Positions 24,771-33,906 of a DNA stretch of 64,000 nucleotides are shown piece after piece; position 1 is the first letter of the stretch; each line of letters begins with the position of its first letter. Source of the stretch: Sphingomonadaceae bacterium (GTDB lineage: Bacteria > Pseudomonadota > Alphaproteobacteria > Sphingomonadales > Sphingomonadaceae); the NCBI GenBank assembly GCA_027533105.1, contig JAPZTW010000004.1, positions 313,013 through 377,012 on the forward strand, in the 5' to 3' direction. The notes under the pieces are model-generated. The model was not told the origin of the DNA and searched no databases. It saw only the letters and a program-made list of their open reading frames with translations. Position numbers and translations under genes: made by a program.

Positions 24771-27100
24771 GGCAAAAGAAGCTCGGCCATGGCTTCCACC
24801 ACCGCATCGGCATCGAGGCGGTAGGTGCGGTAGAGGTCGGGCAGGTCACCGGTCTGGCCGAAACGGTCGATCCCGAGCGGGCTGACCCGTTGGCCGCGTA
24901 CCCCGCCCAGCCATGACAGCGCGGCAGGTGAGCCATCGAGCAGGGTGACGAGCCCGGCATCGGGTGCCAGCGGGGCCAGCAGCGTCTCGACATGGCTGGG
25001 TGCGCGCTTGCCGCCCTGCCAGCGTGCCGCGCGCGCCGCCGACCAGCCGCGATGGAGCAGGTCGGGCGAAGTGACGTTGAGCAGGCCAAGGCCGGGGAAA
25101 TCGTCGCGCAACATGTCCCAGGCGGCGATTGCTTCGGGTGCGATCGCCCCGGAGAAGGCAATCGCCGCACGCGATCCCGGCGCGGGCTGGCGCAGCCAGT
25201 AGCCGCCGGCCAGGGCATCGGCTTCCCACGCGCTGTCGCCGCGCGGTTCCTGCGCGATCACGCGGGTCGAGAGGCGCAGATAGGTCGAGCCGCCGTCCGC
25301 AGCCTGGATCTCGGCAAAGGCGCGGTGCATGAACAGCGCCAATTCGTCGGCAAAGGCCGGCTCGTAATGCGTCAGCCCCGGCTGGCCCATGCCGATCAGC
25401 GGCGTGTTGATCGACTGGTGCGCCCCGCCTTCCGGCCCCAGCGTCAGCCCCGACGGCGTCGCCACCAGCAGGAACCGCGCATCCTGATAACAGGCATAGT
25501 TCAGCGCATCGAGGCCGCGGGCGATGAACGGATCATAGACCGTGCCGATCGGCAGCAGCCGTTCCCCGAACAGCGGCGCGGAGAGGCCCAGCGCGGCCAG
25601 CATCAGGAACAGGTTGTGCTCGGCAATGCCCAGCTCGATGTGCTGGCCCGCCTCGTGCCCGGCCCACTTCTGCGGGCTGGGGATCTTGTGCCCGGCGAAG
25701 ACGTCTTTCAGCTCCTGCCGCCGGAACAGCCCGCGCTGGTTCACGAAAGCACCCAGGTTGGTCGAAACGGTCACATCGGGCGAAGTGGTGACGATCCGGT
25801 CAGCCAGCGGATGGCCCGATTTGGCGAGGTCCAGCAGGATGCGGCCGAAGGCGGCTTGGGTCGATTGCTCGGCCCCGTCAGGCACCGGCAGGCGCTCCGG
25901 CGCGGCAATCGCCGGGGCGGTGCGCGCCGGGTGAGTCAGCTTGGTCCGGAAGGGTTCGAGGAAGGCCTTCAGCGCGGCGGCGCTGTTATCCCCCATGCCG
26001 GCAAAGGGCTCCCACTCGGTCCCCTCGGCAATGCCCAGGCTGGCGCGGTAATCGGCCATCTGGGTGGGGTTCATCAGGCCCGCGTGGTTGTCCTTGTGGC
26101 CCTGGAACGGCAGGCCATAGCCCTTGACGGTATAGGCGATGAACAGCGTCGGCGTGTCATCCTGCGCGCGTTCGAAGGCATCGAGCAGCGTCTCGATGCA
26201 GTGCCCGCCCAGGTTCAGCATCAGCCGTGACAGGGCATCGTCATCGAAGCTGGCAATCAGGTCCAGCGCGGCCTGATCGCCCGCCAGATCGGCGTTGAGC
26301 CGTGCCCGCCAGGCCGCCCCGCCCTGATAAGTGAGCGCGGCATATTCGGCATTGGGGCAATCGTCGATCCACTGGTCGATCGCCTTGCCGCCGGGGCGCT
26401 TGAACACCTCGCGCTGCAGCTTGCCGTGCTTGATGGTGATCACGCGCCAGCCGCAGGTTTCGAAGATATCGTCGAACCGGCGGAACATCCGGTCGGCGGT
26501 CGTGCTGTCGAGCGACTGGCGGTTGTAATCGACGATCCACCAGCAATTGCGGATATCGTGCTTGTAGCCTTCGATCAGGCATTCATAGATGTTGCCTTCG
26601 TCCAGCTCGGCATCGCCCATCAAGGCGATCATCCGGCCCGCTTCGCCTTCCGGCAGCTGGCCGTGAGCGATCAGGTAATCCTGCACCAGGCTGGCAAAGG
26701 CGGTGACCGCCACGCCCAGGCCGACCGAGCCGGTCGAGAAATCGACCGGGATCTTGTCCTTGGTCCGGCTGGGATAGGACTGCGCGCCGCCGAGGCCGCG
26801 AAAGGCCTGCAATTGCTCCAGGCTCTGGTTGCCGAGCAGGTAATGGATCGCGTGCAGCACGGGTCCGGCGTGGGGCTTCACCGCCACCTTGTCCTGCGGG
26901 CGCAGGGCGTGGAAATAAAGCGCGGCCATGATCGCCGTCATCGAGGCGCAACTGGCCTGGTGCCCGCCAACCTTCAGTCCGTCGCGGCTTTCGCGCAGGT
27001 GATTGGCGTTGTGGATGATCCACGATGACAGCCAGCGCAGCCGCTGGTCGATGGTTTCAAGCGTGCGGACCAGTTCGGCGCGCGATTCTCGTTTCGGCAT
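24767..27100 (-). CDS. Transketolase-like / pyruvate dehydrogenase E1 (AceE-type) protein
   Basis: A 777-residue thiamine-diphosphate enzyme most like homodimeric pyruvate dehydrogenase E1 (AceE), but ~100 residues shorter than E. coli AceE. Visible features: GGHQASCASMTAIMAALYFHALRP, the ThDP/Mg motif GDAELDEGN...VDYNRQSLD, and the catalytic Glu region HIELGIAEHNLF. The C-terminal domain is truncated relative to AceE. The product would be an activated aldehyde from a 2-oxo acid or ketose. It is the last gene of the minus-strand operon that begins at 33865; the separation of 51 bases from the isochorismatase-like gene allows cotranscription. Its role in that pathway is unknown. Confidence 0.82.
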   Translation of the reverse strand: MPKRESRAELVRTLETIDQRLRWLSSWIIHNANHLRESRDGLKVGGHQASCASMTAIMAALYFHALRPQDKVAVKPHAGPVLHAIHYLLGNQSLEQLQAFRGLGGAQSYPSRTKDKIPVDFSTGSVGLGVAVTAFASLVQDYLIAHGQLPEGEAGRMIALMGDAELDEGNIYECLIEGYKHDIRNCWWIVDYNRQSLDSTTADRMFRRFDDIFETCGWRVITIKHGKLQREVFKRPGGKAIDQWIDDCPNAEYAALTYQGGAAWRARLNADLAGDQAALDLIASFDDDALSRLMLNLGGHCIETLLDAFERAQDDTPTLFIAYTVKGYGLPFQGHKDNHAGLMNPTQMADYRASLGIAEGTEWEPFAGMGDNSAAALKAFLEPFRTKLTHPARTAPAIAAPERLPVPDGAEQSTQAAFGRILLDLAKSGHPLADRIVTTSPDVTVSTNLGAFVNQRGLFRRQELKDVFAGHKIPSPQKWAGHEAGQHIELGIAEHNLFLMLAALGLSAPLFGERLLPIGTVYDPFIARGLDALNYACYQDARFLLVATPSGLTLGPEGGAHQSINTPLIGMGQPGLTHYEPAFADELALFMHRAFAEIQAADGGSTYLRLSTRVIAQEPRGDSAWEADALAGGYWLRQPAPGSRAAIAFSGAIAPEAIAAWDMLRDDFPGLGLLNVTSPDLLHRGWSAARAARWQGGKRAPSHVETLLAPLAPDAGLVTLLDGSPAALSWLGGVRGQRVSPLGIDRFGQTGDLPDLYRTYRLDADAVVEAMAELLLP

Positions 27101-27151
27101 GGGCAGCCCTTAAAGCCAGTCCGGTTCGGGGGAAAGCAGCTGGGCGAAAGG

Positions 27152-27787
27152 TCAGCCCAGCGCCGCCAGCCGGGCGATGGCCTGATCTTCCGCTATGACC
27201 TCGGCATATTTGGCCTGCAGGTCGAACAGGTTGGCTTCGTGTGGGGCCTGATGGCGGTCGCCACAAGCCTCGCGCACCACGAAGGGCAGGAAGCCGTGCT
27301 GGCAGGCATCGAGCGCCGTGGCGCGGACACAGCCAGAGGTCGAAAGCCCGGTGATCAGCACGGTATCCACGTCCAGCGCGGTCAGCGTCGAAGCCAGCGT
27401 GGTGCCAAAGAAGGCTGAGGCATATTGCTTGGTCACCACCAGTTCGCCGTCACGCGGCGTCAGGCTGGGCGGGAAAGCGCCCAGCGGCGATCCGCGATCG
27501 AACGCCTTCAGCGCCGGAACCTTGCGATAGAATACCCCGCCATCGGCCCCGCCGGGGGCATATTCGACATTGGTGAACAGCACCGGCACACTCGCCGCGC
27601 GCGCTGCTGCCAGCAGCCGCTCGTTGCTGGCCAGCGCATCTTCCACCCCGGCATAAAGCGGCGAGGCGGGGTCGAGATAGGCCATGACGAAATCGACGAT
27701 CAGCAGCGCGGGGCGCTGGCCGAACGGCAAGTGGCCATCGAAGGCGCCCTGGTAATTGCTTGCAAGGTCGCCTTCGTCCTTGGCCAT
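27152..27787 (-). CDS. Isochorismatase-family cysteine hydrolase (N-carbamoylsarcosine-amidase-like)
   Basis: A 211-residue protein with the full triad of cysteine amidohydrolases: Asp in LLIVDFVMAYLDP, Lys in VVTKQYASAFFGT and Cys in LSTSGCVRATALD. The DFVMAY and QYASAFFGT segments are closer to N-carbamoylsarcosine amidase than to nicotinamidase or true isochorismatase. It probably hydrolyses a C-N bond (amide or carbamoyl) in a ring-opened intermediate. Start and the CaiB stop overlap by one base. Beside HyuA and HyuB, this suggests hydrolysis of a carbamoyl compound after ATP-dependent ring opening, but the substrate is inferred only from context. Confidence 0.88.
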   Translation of the reverse strand: MAKDEGDLASNYQGAFDGHLPFGQRPALLIVDFVMAYLDPASPLYAGVEDALASNERLLAAARAASVPVLFTNVEYAPGGADGGVFYRKVPALKAFDRGSPLGAFPPSLTPRDGELVVTKQYASAFFGTTLASTLTALDVDTVLITGLSTSGCVRATALDACQHGFLPFVVREACGDRHQAPHEANLFDLQAKYAEVIAEDQAIARLAALG

Positions 27788-28980
27788 CAGATCACCCCTG
27801 CCGCCTTCAATCCGTCCAGCTCCGCCGCACTCATACCCAGCAACTGACCATAAATCTCGGCATTATGCTGGCCGACCACCGACGGGGCGGGTGAGCGCAC
27901 GCCCGATGGCGAGGCGGAGAGCTTGGGGAAGGCGTTCTGCATTTTCAGCTTGCCGTACCGCTCCGTCTCCACCTCGATGATCGCCCGGCGCGCGGCAAAG
28001 TGCGGATCGGCCAGCATGTCGGGCGCGCGATAGACGCGGCCAGCGGGGATCGAATGCTCGATCATCAGGGCATCGACCTGGTCGATCGTCAGGGTGCGGG
28101 TCCAGGCGTTGATCAGCTCGTCCAGCTCGGTCTGGCGTTCGCCGCGGGCGAGGTGGGTGGAATAGCGCGGATCGTCGCCCAGTTCCGGGCGGCCCATGGC
28201 CTTGGCCAGCCGCTTGAAGATCTGGTCGTTGTTGGCGCCGATCATGTAGACGCCGTCGCTGCACTGATAGACGTTGGACGGCGCAATGCCGGGCAGGATC
28301 GAGCCCGACCGTTCACGAATGAAGCCGTTGTGATCATATTCCGGCACCAGGCCTTCCATGACTTGTAACACGGCTTCGTAAAGCGCGGTATCGACGACCT
28401 GGCCCTGGCCGGTCTTTTCGCGGTGATGCAGCGCAGCCAGCACGCCCATCGTGCCATAGGTGGCGCACAGCGTATCGCCGATCGAAACGCCCATCCGCGC
28501 CGGGGGTCGGTCGGGATCGCCGACGATATAGCGCCAGCCGCCCATCGCCTCGCCAATCCCGCCGAACCCTGCGCGATCGCTGTAAGGCCCGGTCTGACCA
28601 TAGCCCGACATCCGGGCAATGATCAGGCGCGGATTTTCGGCGTGCAGCACGTCCGGGCCCAGGCCCCACTTTTCGAGCGTGCCCGGCTTGAAGTTTTCGA
28701 CCAGCACATCGGCCGTGGCGATCAGCTTGCGGACCAGCGCCTGGCCTTCCGGCACGCGCAGGTTGCACGAGACCGATTTCTTGTTGCGGGCCAGGACTTC
28801 CCAGACGACCTTTTGATCGCCCATGCCCCAGACGCGGAACGGATCGCCTGCGCCGGGCGGCTCCACCTTGATCACGTCCGCGCCCATATCGCCGAGCAAT
28901 TGCCCGCAGAACGGGCCGGCCAGCAGCTGGCCCAGTTCGACGACGCGCAGTCCCTTCAAAGCACCTGTATTCTCGGCCAT
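27787..28980 (-). CDS. CaiB/BaiF family (class III) CoA-transferase
   Basis: A 397-residue CoA-transferase of the formyl-CoA:oxalate type: N-terminal LKGLRVVELGQLLAGPFCGQLLGDMGADVIKVE, and the catalytic Asp in VSIGDTLCATYG. These enzymes move CoA from a donor thioester to a carboxylic acid through an aspartyl-CoA anhydride and act as homodimers. In this operon it would activate an acid for the downstream HMG-CoA-lyase-like enzyme. It begins 4 bases after the HyuB stop. The acid substrate is not identifiable. Confidence 0.93.
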   Translation of the reverse strand: MAENTGALKGLRVVELGQLLAGPFCGQLLGDMGADVIKVEPPGAGDPFRVWGMGDQKVVWEVLARNKKSVSCNLRVPEGQALVRKLIATADVLVENFKPGTLEKWGLGPDVLHAENPRLIIARMSGYGQTGPYSDRAGFGGIGEAMGGWRYIVGDPDRPPARMGVSIGDTLCATYGTMGVLAALHHREKTGQGQVVDTALYEAVLQVMEGLVPEYDHNGFIRERSGSILPGIAPSNVYQCSDGVYMIGANNDQIFKRLAKAMGRPELGDDPRYSTHLARGERQTELDELINAWTRTLTIDQVDALMIEHSIPAGRVYRAPDMLADPHFAARRAIIEVETERYGKLKMQNAFPKLSASPSGVRSPAPSVVGQHNAEIYGQLLGMSAAELDGLKAAGVI

Positions 28981-28983
28981 GGC

Positions 28984-30870
28984 TTACTCGGCGGCTTCGA
29001 GGTGCGGCCAGACCGGCTGGATCGGCGCGGGCAGGCCCGTTTCCGCCGCGCAATTGGCGCGCAGCACCTCGATCCCCGGGCCATAGTCGAACAGCGGCAG
29101 ATCGCCCCGCTGTCCGCGCATTTCGGCGCGCAGCGCCTCGGTCGCGGCGGTATCGACCACGCCCTTGGCATCGGCGATCACGCCATAGGCTTTCGCGCCT
29201 TCAGGCGTGACCAGGCCCTGGACGATTTCGAGGCCGACCAGCGCCGGATCGCGTTCCAGCGGATCACCCCAGCCGCCGCCGCCCCAGGTGATGAAGTGCA
29301 GCTGGTCGCCCGCTTCCACCTCGACGTCCTCGACCTTGTTGCCGACAATCACGCTGGTGCCATCGGCCTTTTCCAGGATCTTGCGCGCGCGCTTGCCCGG
29401 CTCGCCGCCGTTGACGCCCCAGGGCGGCACGAACCAGCGGTCATCGTGGATCGAGATCGTGCCCGCGCTGAGGAAGCGATAGGTCATGTGAATGCCGTTG
29501 CCACCACGATGCAGGCCCGCGCCGCCGCTGTCGGGCGCGGTTTCATAGCGCTCGATCAGCATCGGGAAATAGCGTTCCAGGAACTCGTTCGGCACGTTGG
29601 TGAAGCCCGGCCACAGCGAGTGGCCATCCGGCCCGTCGCCCAGCGGACGGCCCGGAATCCCGCCGAAGCCGATCTGGAACAGCTGGAACCATTCGCCGTT
29701 CTTGCCGGGCCGCGTGTCGTTGCCCGAATAGAACAGGTGGGGGCTGGAGCTGAAGCCCGCCGCATTGAGGAATTCCGGGGTCTTCTGGCCCAGGAGCCCG
29801 CCCAGGATATCGAAGATCCGGCCCAGCGCGTGGGTGCGGCCCGAAAGTGCGGCGGGGAACTTCGGCTTGAGCAGCGATCCTTCGGGGATCCGCACGTCGA
29901 TCAGGTCATAGAACCCGTCGTTGAACAGGATCTGCGGGTCGAAGACCATGATCATGTAGATGCCGAAGAACATCTTGAACATGTTTTCGTTGAGGTAGAA
30001 GTTGATCGAGGCGGCCGATTGCGGATCGGTTCCGGCGAAGTCCAGGATCACCTTCTCGCCCTCGCGCCACATGGTGCAGCGGATGCGATAGGGGCCATAG
30101 CCGACGCCATCGTCGCAGATGTAGTCCTCGAAGCTGACCGGTTCCTCGGCGATCGCCATGCCGATCAGCGCCTTCATCGCGCGGTGGTTGCGCGCCAGCA
30201 GCTCCTGCGTGGCCGAAACATAGACGTCGTCGCCGAACCGTTCGGCCATTTCGATCACCCGGCGCGAGGCGACGCGGCACGAAGCGATCAGGGCGTTGAG
30301 GTCAGCCTGGCACCAGTCGGGTTTCCGGGTCTGGTGCATGACCAGCTTCATCAGGTCTTCGTTGTATTCGCCCTTCTTCCAGATCTTCACCGGCGGGATG
30401 CGCACCCCTTCCTCGAAGATCGAGCGGGCGTTGATCGGCATCGAGCCGACCACCTTACCGCCGATGTCGCTCTGGTGACCGAACATCGCGGTATAGGCCA
30501 GCAGGCGACCATCCTTGAACACGGGGAGCAGCACCAGCCAGTCGTTCGAGTGGCTGATCGCGCCTTCGCAGGAATAGGGATCGGACAGGAAGATCATGTC
30601 GCCATCTTCCAGCGTGCCGTCCCAGCTCTTCAGGAAGCCGCCGATGAAGCTGCCGAACTGGCCGACGATCATCTTGCCGGTGTGATCGGCGATCAGCGGG
30701 AAGGCATCGCCCTGTTCGCGGATGCCGGGCGACATGGCGGTGCGCACCAGGGTGGCGTCCATCTCGATCCGCGCGTTGCGCAGCGCGTTCTCGATGATGT
30801 CCAGCGTCACCGGGTCAATCGGCACCTGCTTGAAGGGGGTCGGGTTGGTTTCGACGATGGTCGTGGGCAT
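28984..30870 (-). CDS. hyuB: Hydantoinase B / 5-oxoprolinase-type subunit
   Basis: A 628-residue HyuB-family protein: DPVTLDIIENALRNARIEMDATLVRTAMSPGIREQGDAFPLIAD at the N-terminus and the internal GGDGIH-like, GGGGWGDPLERDP and GPDGHS segments near the C-terminal half. Family members work with HyuA in ATP-dependent opening of 5-membered cyclic amides (hydantoins, 5-oxoproline, lactams) or in carboxylation of ketones such as acetone and acetophenone. It lies 13 bases after HyuA. Which of these chemistries applies cannot be told from the sequence alone. Confidence 0.92.
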   Translation of the reverse strand: MPTTIVETNPTPFKQVPIDPVTLDIIENALRNARIEMDATLVRTAMSPGIREQGDAFPLIADHTGKMIVGQFGSFIGGFLKSWDGTLEDGDMIFLSDPYSCEGAISHSNDWLVLLPVFKDGRLLAYTAMFGHQSDIGGKVVGSMPINARSIFEEGVRIPPVKIWKKGEYNEDLMKLVMHQTRKPDWCQADLNALIASCRVASRRVIEMAERFGDDVYVSATQELLARNHRAMKALIGMAIAEEPVSFEDYICDDGVGYGPYRIRCTMWREGEKVILDFAGTDPQSAASINFYLNENMFKMFFGIYMIMVFDPQILFNDGFYDLIDVRIPEGSLLKPKFPAALSGRTHALGRIFDILGGLLGQKTPEFLNAAGFSSSPHLFYSGNDTRPGKNGEWFQLFQIGFGGIPGRPLGDGPDGHSLWPGFTNVPNEFLERYFPMLIERYETAPDSGGAGLHRGGNGIHMTYRFLSAGTISIHDDRWFVPPWGVNGGEPGKRARKILEKADGTSVIVGNKVEDVEVEAGDQLHFITWGGGGWGDPLERDPALVGLEIVQGLVTPEGAKAYGVIADAKGVVDTAATEALRAEMRGQRGDLPLFDYGPGIEVLRANCAAETGLPAPIQPVWPHLEAAE

Positions 30871-30883
30871 GGCTCGTCTCCCC

Positions 30884-32932
30884 TCAGGCCAGGTTGATCA
30901 GGATGTTGCCGACATGGTCGACCGTGGCGACACAGCCGCTTTCGATCAGCGTGGTGGAATCCATTTCCACGACGATCGCCGGGCCGGGGATCACATCCCC
31001 CTGCAGCAGCTTCGACCGGTCATAGATCACCGCCGCCTGCTCGCGCCCGTCCATCCACAGGGTGTGGTCGCGCATCTTGGCGGCGATCGGATTGCCATCG
31101 CCCTTGGGCAGTTCGGCAGCGGGCAGGTCAAGCGCCTTGCCGAGCGCTACGGCGCGCAGGTTCACGATCTCGTGCGGGGTATCCATGTTGAAGGTGAAGA
31201 GCCGGTGGTGCTCTTCATCGAAGCGCTTGAGGATCCCGGCGATGCCGTCGGCGCGGAGTGCCTCTGGTGTGATAGTCAAGGGCACTTCGAAGGCCTGTCC
31301 GGCATACCTCACGTCCACCTCGAACTCGCTGGTAAGCTCGCTTTCGGGCACCCCGTCGGACAGCAATTCGGCGCGGGTCTGGGTGGCCATCTCGTCGAGG
31401 ATCGCGATCAGCTCCTCGGCCTGGGTAGTGGTGGCAAGGCGCGAGAACGAGCGGGCAGTCTCGGTCCGCATCCGGGTGGTCGCATCGCCCAGTGCGCAGA
31501 GCACGCCCGGCGAAACCGGCGAAACCGCGGGCCACGAGCCCATCAGGCGGGCCACCGCGTTGACATGGAGCGGACCAGCCCCGCCAAAGCCCATCAGCGC
31601 GAAGTGGCGCGGATCGTAGCCCTGCTGGACCGAGATCATCCGCAGCGCGCCGAACATGTTCTCGTTTACGATGTCGATGATCCCGCGCGCCGCCGCCATC
31701 AGGTCGATCCCCAGCGCATCGGCAATGGTCTGGACCGCCTTCTTCGCGCCCTCGCGGTCAAGGTTGAAGGTGCCGCCGAGGAGGTTTTCCGGCAGATAGC
31801 CCAGCACCACGTTGGCGTCGGTCACGGTCGGCAGTTCGCCGCCCTTGCCATAAGCGACCGGCCCGGGCACCGCGCCGGCCGATTGCGGGCCAACACGCAG
31901 CGCCTTGGTCAGGTCCGGCACATAGGCGATCGAGCCGCCGCCGGCGCCCACGGTCTTCACGTCGAGTGCCGAGGCGCGGACCGAAAGGTGGCCGACTTCG
32001 GTGGTGCGCTGGCGGCGCGGCTCGAGGTTCTCGATCAGCGCGACGTCAGTGCTGGTGCCGCCGACGTCGAGGGTCAGGATGTTGCGAATCCCGGCATTCT
32101 TGCCGACCCACAGCGCCCCGGTGACCCCGCCGGCCGGGCCGGACATCAGGATGTTGACCGGGTGCTCCTCGGCCTTTTGGGCCGACATCAGCCCGCCATC
32201 CGAGCGCAGCAGCGAGAGCTTGCCAGCCATGCCCGCGTCAGCCAGGCGAGTGCGCAGGTTGGCAACATACTTGCCCACCACCGGACGCACCGCGGCATTG
32301 GCGACAGTCGTCAGGGTGCGCTCGTATTCCTGCATTTCGGGCAGGACTTCGTGGCTCAGCGACACCGGCACGCCGGGCATGATCTCGGCCGCGAGCCTGC
32401 CGACCACGGCTTCGTGCGATCCGTTCACATAGGCATTGATCAGGCTGACCGTGATCGCCTCGACGCCCTGCGCCTTCAGCACACCCAGTTGTTCGCGCAC
32501 ATCGTTCTCGTCGAGCGGGCGCACCTCGTTGCCGGCGGCATCGACGCGGCCCTTGATCGTGACCGTGTCTTCCAGTCGGGCGAGGGGAGTGGGCTTGGGC
32601 CAGATGATCCAGGCCGCCAGACCACCCGGCACGAACGAGCGGGCAATCTGCATGATGTGGCGATAGCCCTCGGTGGTGACGAGGCCGACGCGTGCACCCT
32701 TACCTTCCAGCACAGCGTTGGTCGCCACGGTGGTGCCGTGGAGGAAATAATCGATCGCGCCCGGCGTGATCCCGGCCTTGTCGCAGATCGCGGTCACCCC
32801 GTTGAGGATGCCTTCAGAGCTGTCATGCGGGGTCGACGGCGTCTTGTGTCGCCAGAATGCCCCGGTATCGGTGTTGAACAGCAGGAGGTCGGTAAAAGTG
32901 CCACCGACATCCACACCCAGGCGATAACCCAT
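30884..32932 (-). CDS. hyuA: Hydantoinase A / 5-oxoprolinase-type subunit
   Basis: A 682-residue HyuA-family protein with an acetate/sugar-kinase/Hsp70-like ATP site: RLGVDVGGTFTDLLLFN (phosphate 1), TLDVGGTSTDVALI (phosphate 2), MGFGGAGPLHVNAVA. It couples ATP hydrolysis to activation of an amide or ketone together with HyuB. A standalone A subunit beside B is the layout of N-methylhydantoinase, caprolactamase and acetophenone carboxylase. It begins 6 bases after the HMG-CoA-lyase-like stop, second gene of the operon. Confidence 0.93.
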   Translation of the reverse strand: MGYRLGVDVGGTFTDLLLFNTDTGAFWRHKTPSTPHDSSEGILNGVTAICDKAGITPGAIDYFLHGTTVATNAVLEGKGARVGLVTTEGYRHIMQIARSFVPGGLAAWIIWPKPTPLARLEDTVTIKGRVDAAGNEVRPLDENDVREQLGVLKAQGVEAITVSLINAYVNGSHEAVVGRLAAEIMPGVPVSLSHEVLPEMQEYERTLTTVANAAVRPVVGKYVANLRTRLADAGMAGKLSLLRSDGGLMSAQKAEEHPVNILMSGPAGGVTGALWVGKNAGIRNILTLDVGGTSTDVALIENLEPRRQRTTEVGHLSVRASALDVKTVGAGGGSIAYVPDLTKALRVGPQSAGAVPGPVAYGKGGELPTVTDANVVLGYLPENLLGGTFNLDREGAKKAVQTIADALGIDLMAAARGIIDIVNENMFGALRMISVQQGYDPRHFALMGFGGAGPLHVNAVARLMGSWPAVSPVSPGVLCALGDATTRMRTETARSFSRLATTTQAEELIAILDEMATQTRAELLSDGVPESELTSEFEVDVRYAGQAFEVPLTITPEALRADGIAGILKRFDEEHHRLFTFNMDTPHEIVNLRAVALGKALDLPAAELPKGDGNPIAAKMRDHTLWMDGREQAAVIYDRSKLLQGDVIPGPAIVVEMDSTTLIESGCVATVDHVGNILINLA

Positions 32933-32938
32933 GCGATC

Positions 32939-33865
32939 CTACTCCTCAGCAGCCTTGGGGAACACGGGGGCCTGCGCCACCATGCCCGGCAATTTGCGGT
33001 CCATTACATTGGCCAGCCAGTGGCTCGCCTCGATCATTCGTTTCAGGTCCATGCCGGTCGCGATCCCCGCGCGCTCCAGCATGTAGACCACGTCTTCGCT
33101 TGCCACGTTGCCCGCCGCGCCGGGAGCAAAGGGGCAGCCGCCCAGGCCGCCCAGCGCGCCGTCCACCACCGTCGCTCCGGCGGCGACCGCCGCCCAGACG
33201 TTGGCGAGGCCCGTGCCCCGCGTATTGTGAAAATGAACGCGCACCGGCAGCGGCGCGATGGCAGCGCGCACGCGCTCAACCAGCCTGGCCACGTGGGCCG
33301 GATTGCCGACCCCAATCGTATCGGCCAGCGCCACTTCGACCGGCCCCGCTTCGGCGAGGCTCGCGGCCATGGCCACCACGCGGTCTTCCGCCACTTCGCC
33401 TTCGAAGGGGCAACCGAACGAGGCGGCAATGGTTGCCTGGGCGGTGCGGCCGTGTTCACGGGCGAGGGCGATGATCACCTTGGCGGCCGCAACGGATTCG
33501 TCGCTCGTCTGGCCCTGGTTGGCCATGGCGAAGCGGTCGGTTGCGACGCAGACCGCGCCCAGCTGGTCGATCCGCCCCGTGGCAAGCGCCCGCTCCGCAC
33601 CGCGCAGGTTCATCACCAGCCCGATGTAGGTCACGTCATCGCGCTGCGGCAGCCCCGCGCAAACCGCTTCGGCATCGGCCATCTGCGGCACCTTCTGCGG
33701 ATTGACGAAGCTGGTCACCTCGATTCGCCGCGCGCCCGCGCCGATCGCCAATTGGACCAGCGTCAACTTGTCAGCCGTGGAAATCAGCCGCTTCTCGTTC
33801 TGCAGTCCGTCGCGCGGACCGACCTCGACGAACGTGATCGCGGTGGGGTGGGAGGGCGTGCTCAT
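32939..33865 (-). CDS. Hydroxymethylglutaryl-CoA lyase-like enzyme
   Basis: A 308-residue HMGL-like TIM-barrel enzyme. Motifs of true HMG-CoA lyase are present: EVGPRDGLQNE (catalytic Arg-Asp), the metal ligands HFHNTRG, and the flexible-loop Cys in GGLGGCPFAPGAAGN. It should cleave a 3-hydroxy acyl-CoA such as HMG-CoA into acetyl-CoA and a keto acid, or a closely related citramalyl-type thioester. It is first gene of the minus-strand operon, 20 bases downstream of a TGTATACA operator, and is therefore likely under the adjacent GntR regulator. Leucine catabolism genes are absent nearby, so a different CoA thioester may be the substrate. Confidence 0.9.
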   Translation of the reverse strand: MSTPSHPTAITFVEVGPRDGLQNEKRLISTADKLTLVQLAIGAGARRIEVTSFVNPQKVPQMADAEAVCAGLPQRDDVTYIGLVMNLRGAERALATGRIDQLGAVCVATDRFAMANQGQTSDESVAAAKVIIALAREHGRTAQATIAASFGCPFEGEVAEDRVVAMAASLAEAGPVEVALADTIGVGNPAHVARLVERVRAAIAPLPVRVHFHNTRGTGLANVWAAVAAGATVVDGALGGLGGCPFAPGAAGNVASEDVVYMLERAGIATGMDLKRMIEASHWLANVMDRKLPGMVAQAPVFPKAAEE

Positions 33866-33884
33866 GACGGCGCTATGCCATTAC

Positions 33885-33892
33885 TGTATACA
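33885..33892. promoter_or_regulatory. GntR operator copy 1 (TGTATACA)
   Basis: ACTGTATACAATT contains the palindrome TGTATACA at 33885-33892. It lies 20 bases upstream of the HMG-CoA-lyase-like start, in the 41-base gap after the GntR gene. It is nearly the same as the element at 34598-34607; these are the only two GTATAC sites I noticed in the window. Confidence 0.65.
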
Positions 33893-33906
33893 ATTCTGCA
33901 AGTCGC

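Noticed and set aside
28423..30897. Long open frame (824 codons) on the plus strand opposite HyuB and CaiB
   Set aside because: It mirrors the conserved genes on the minus strand; its translation is rich in Arg, His, Asp and Gln with no domain, the signature of an antisense frame in GC-rich DNA.
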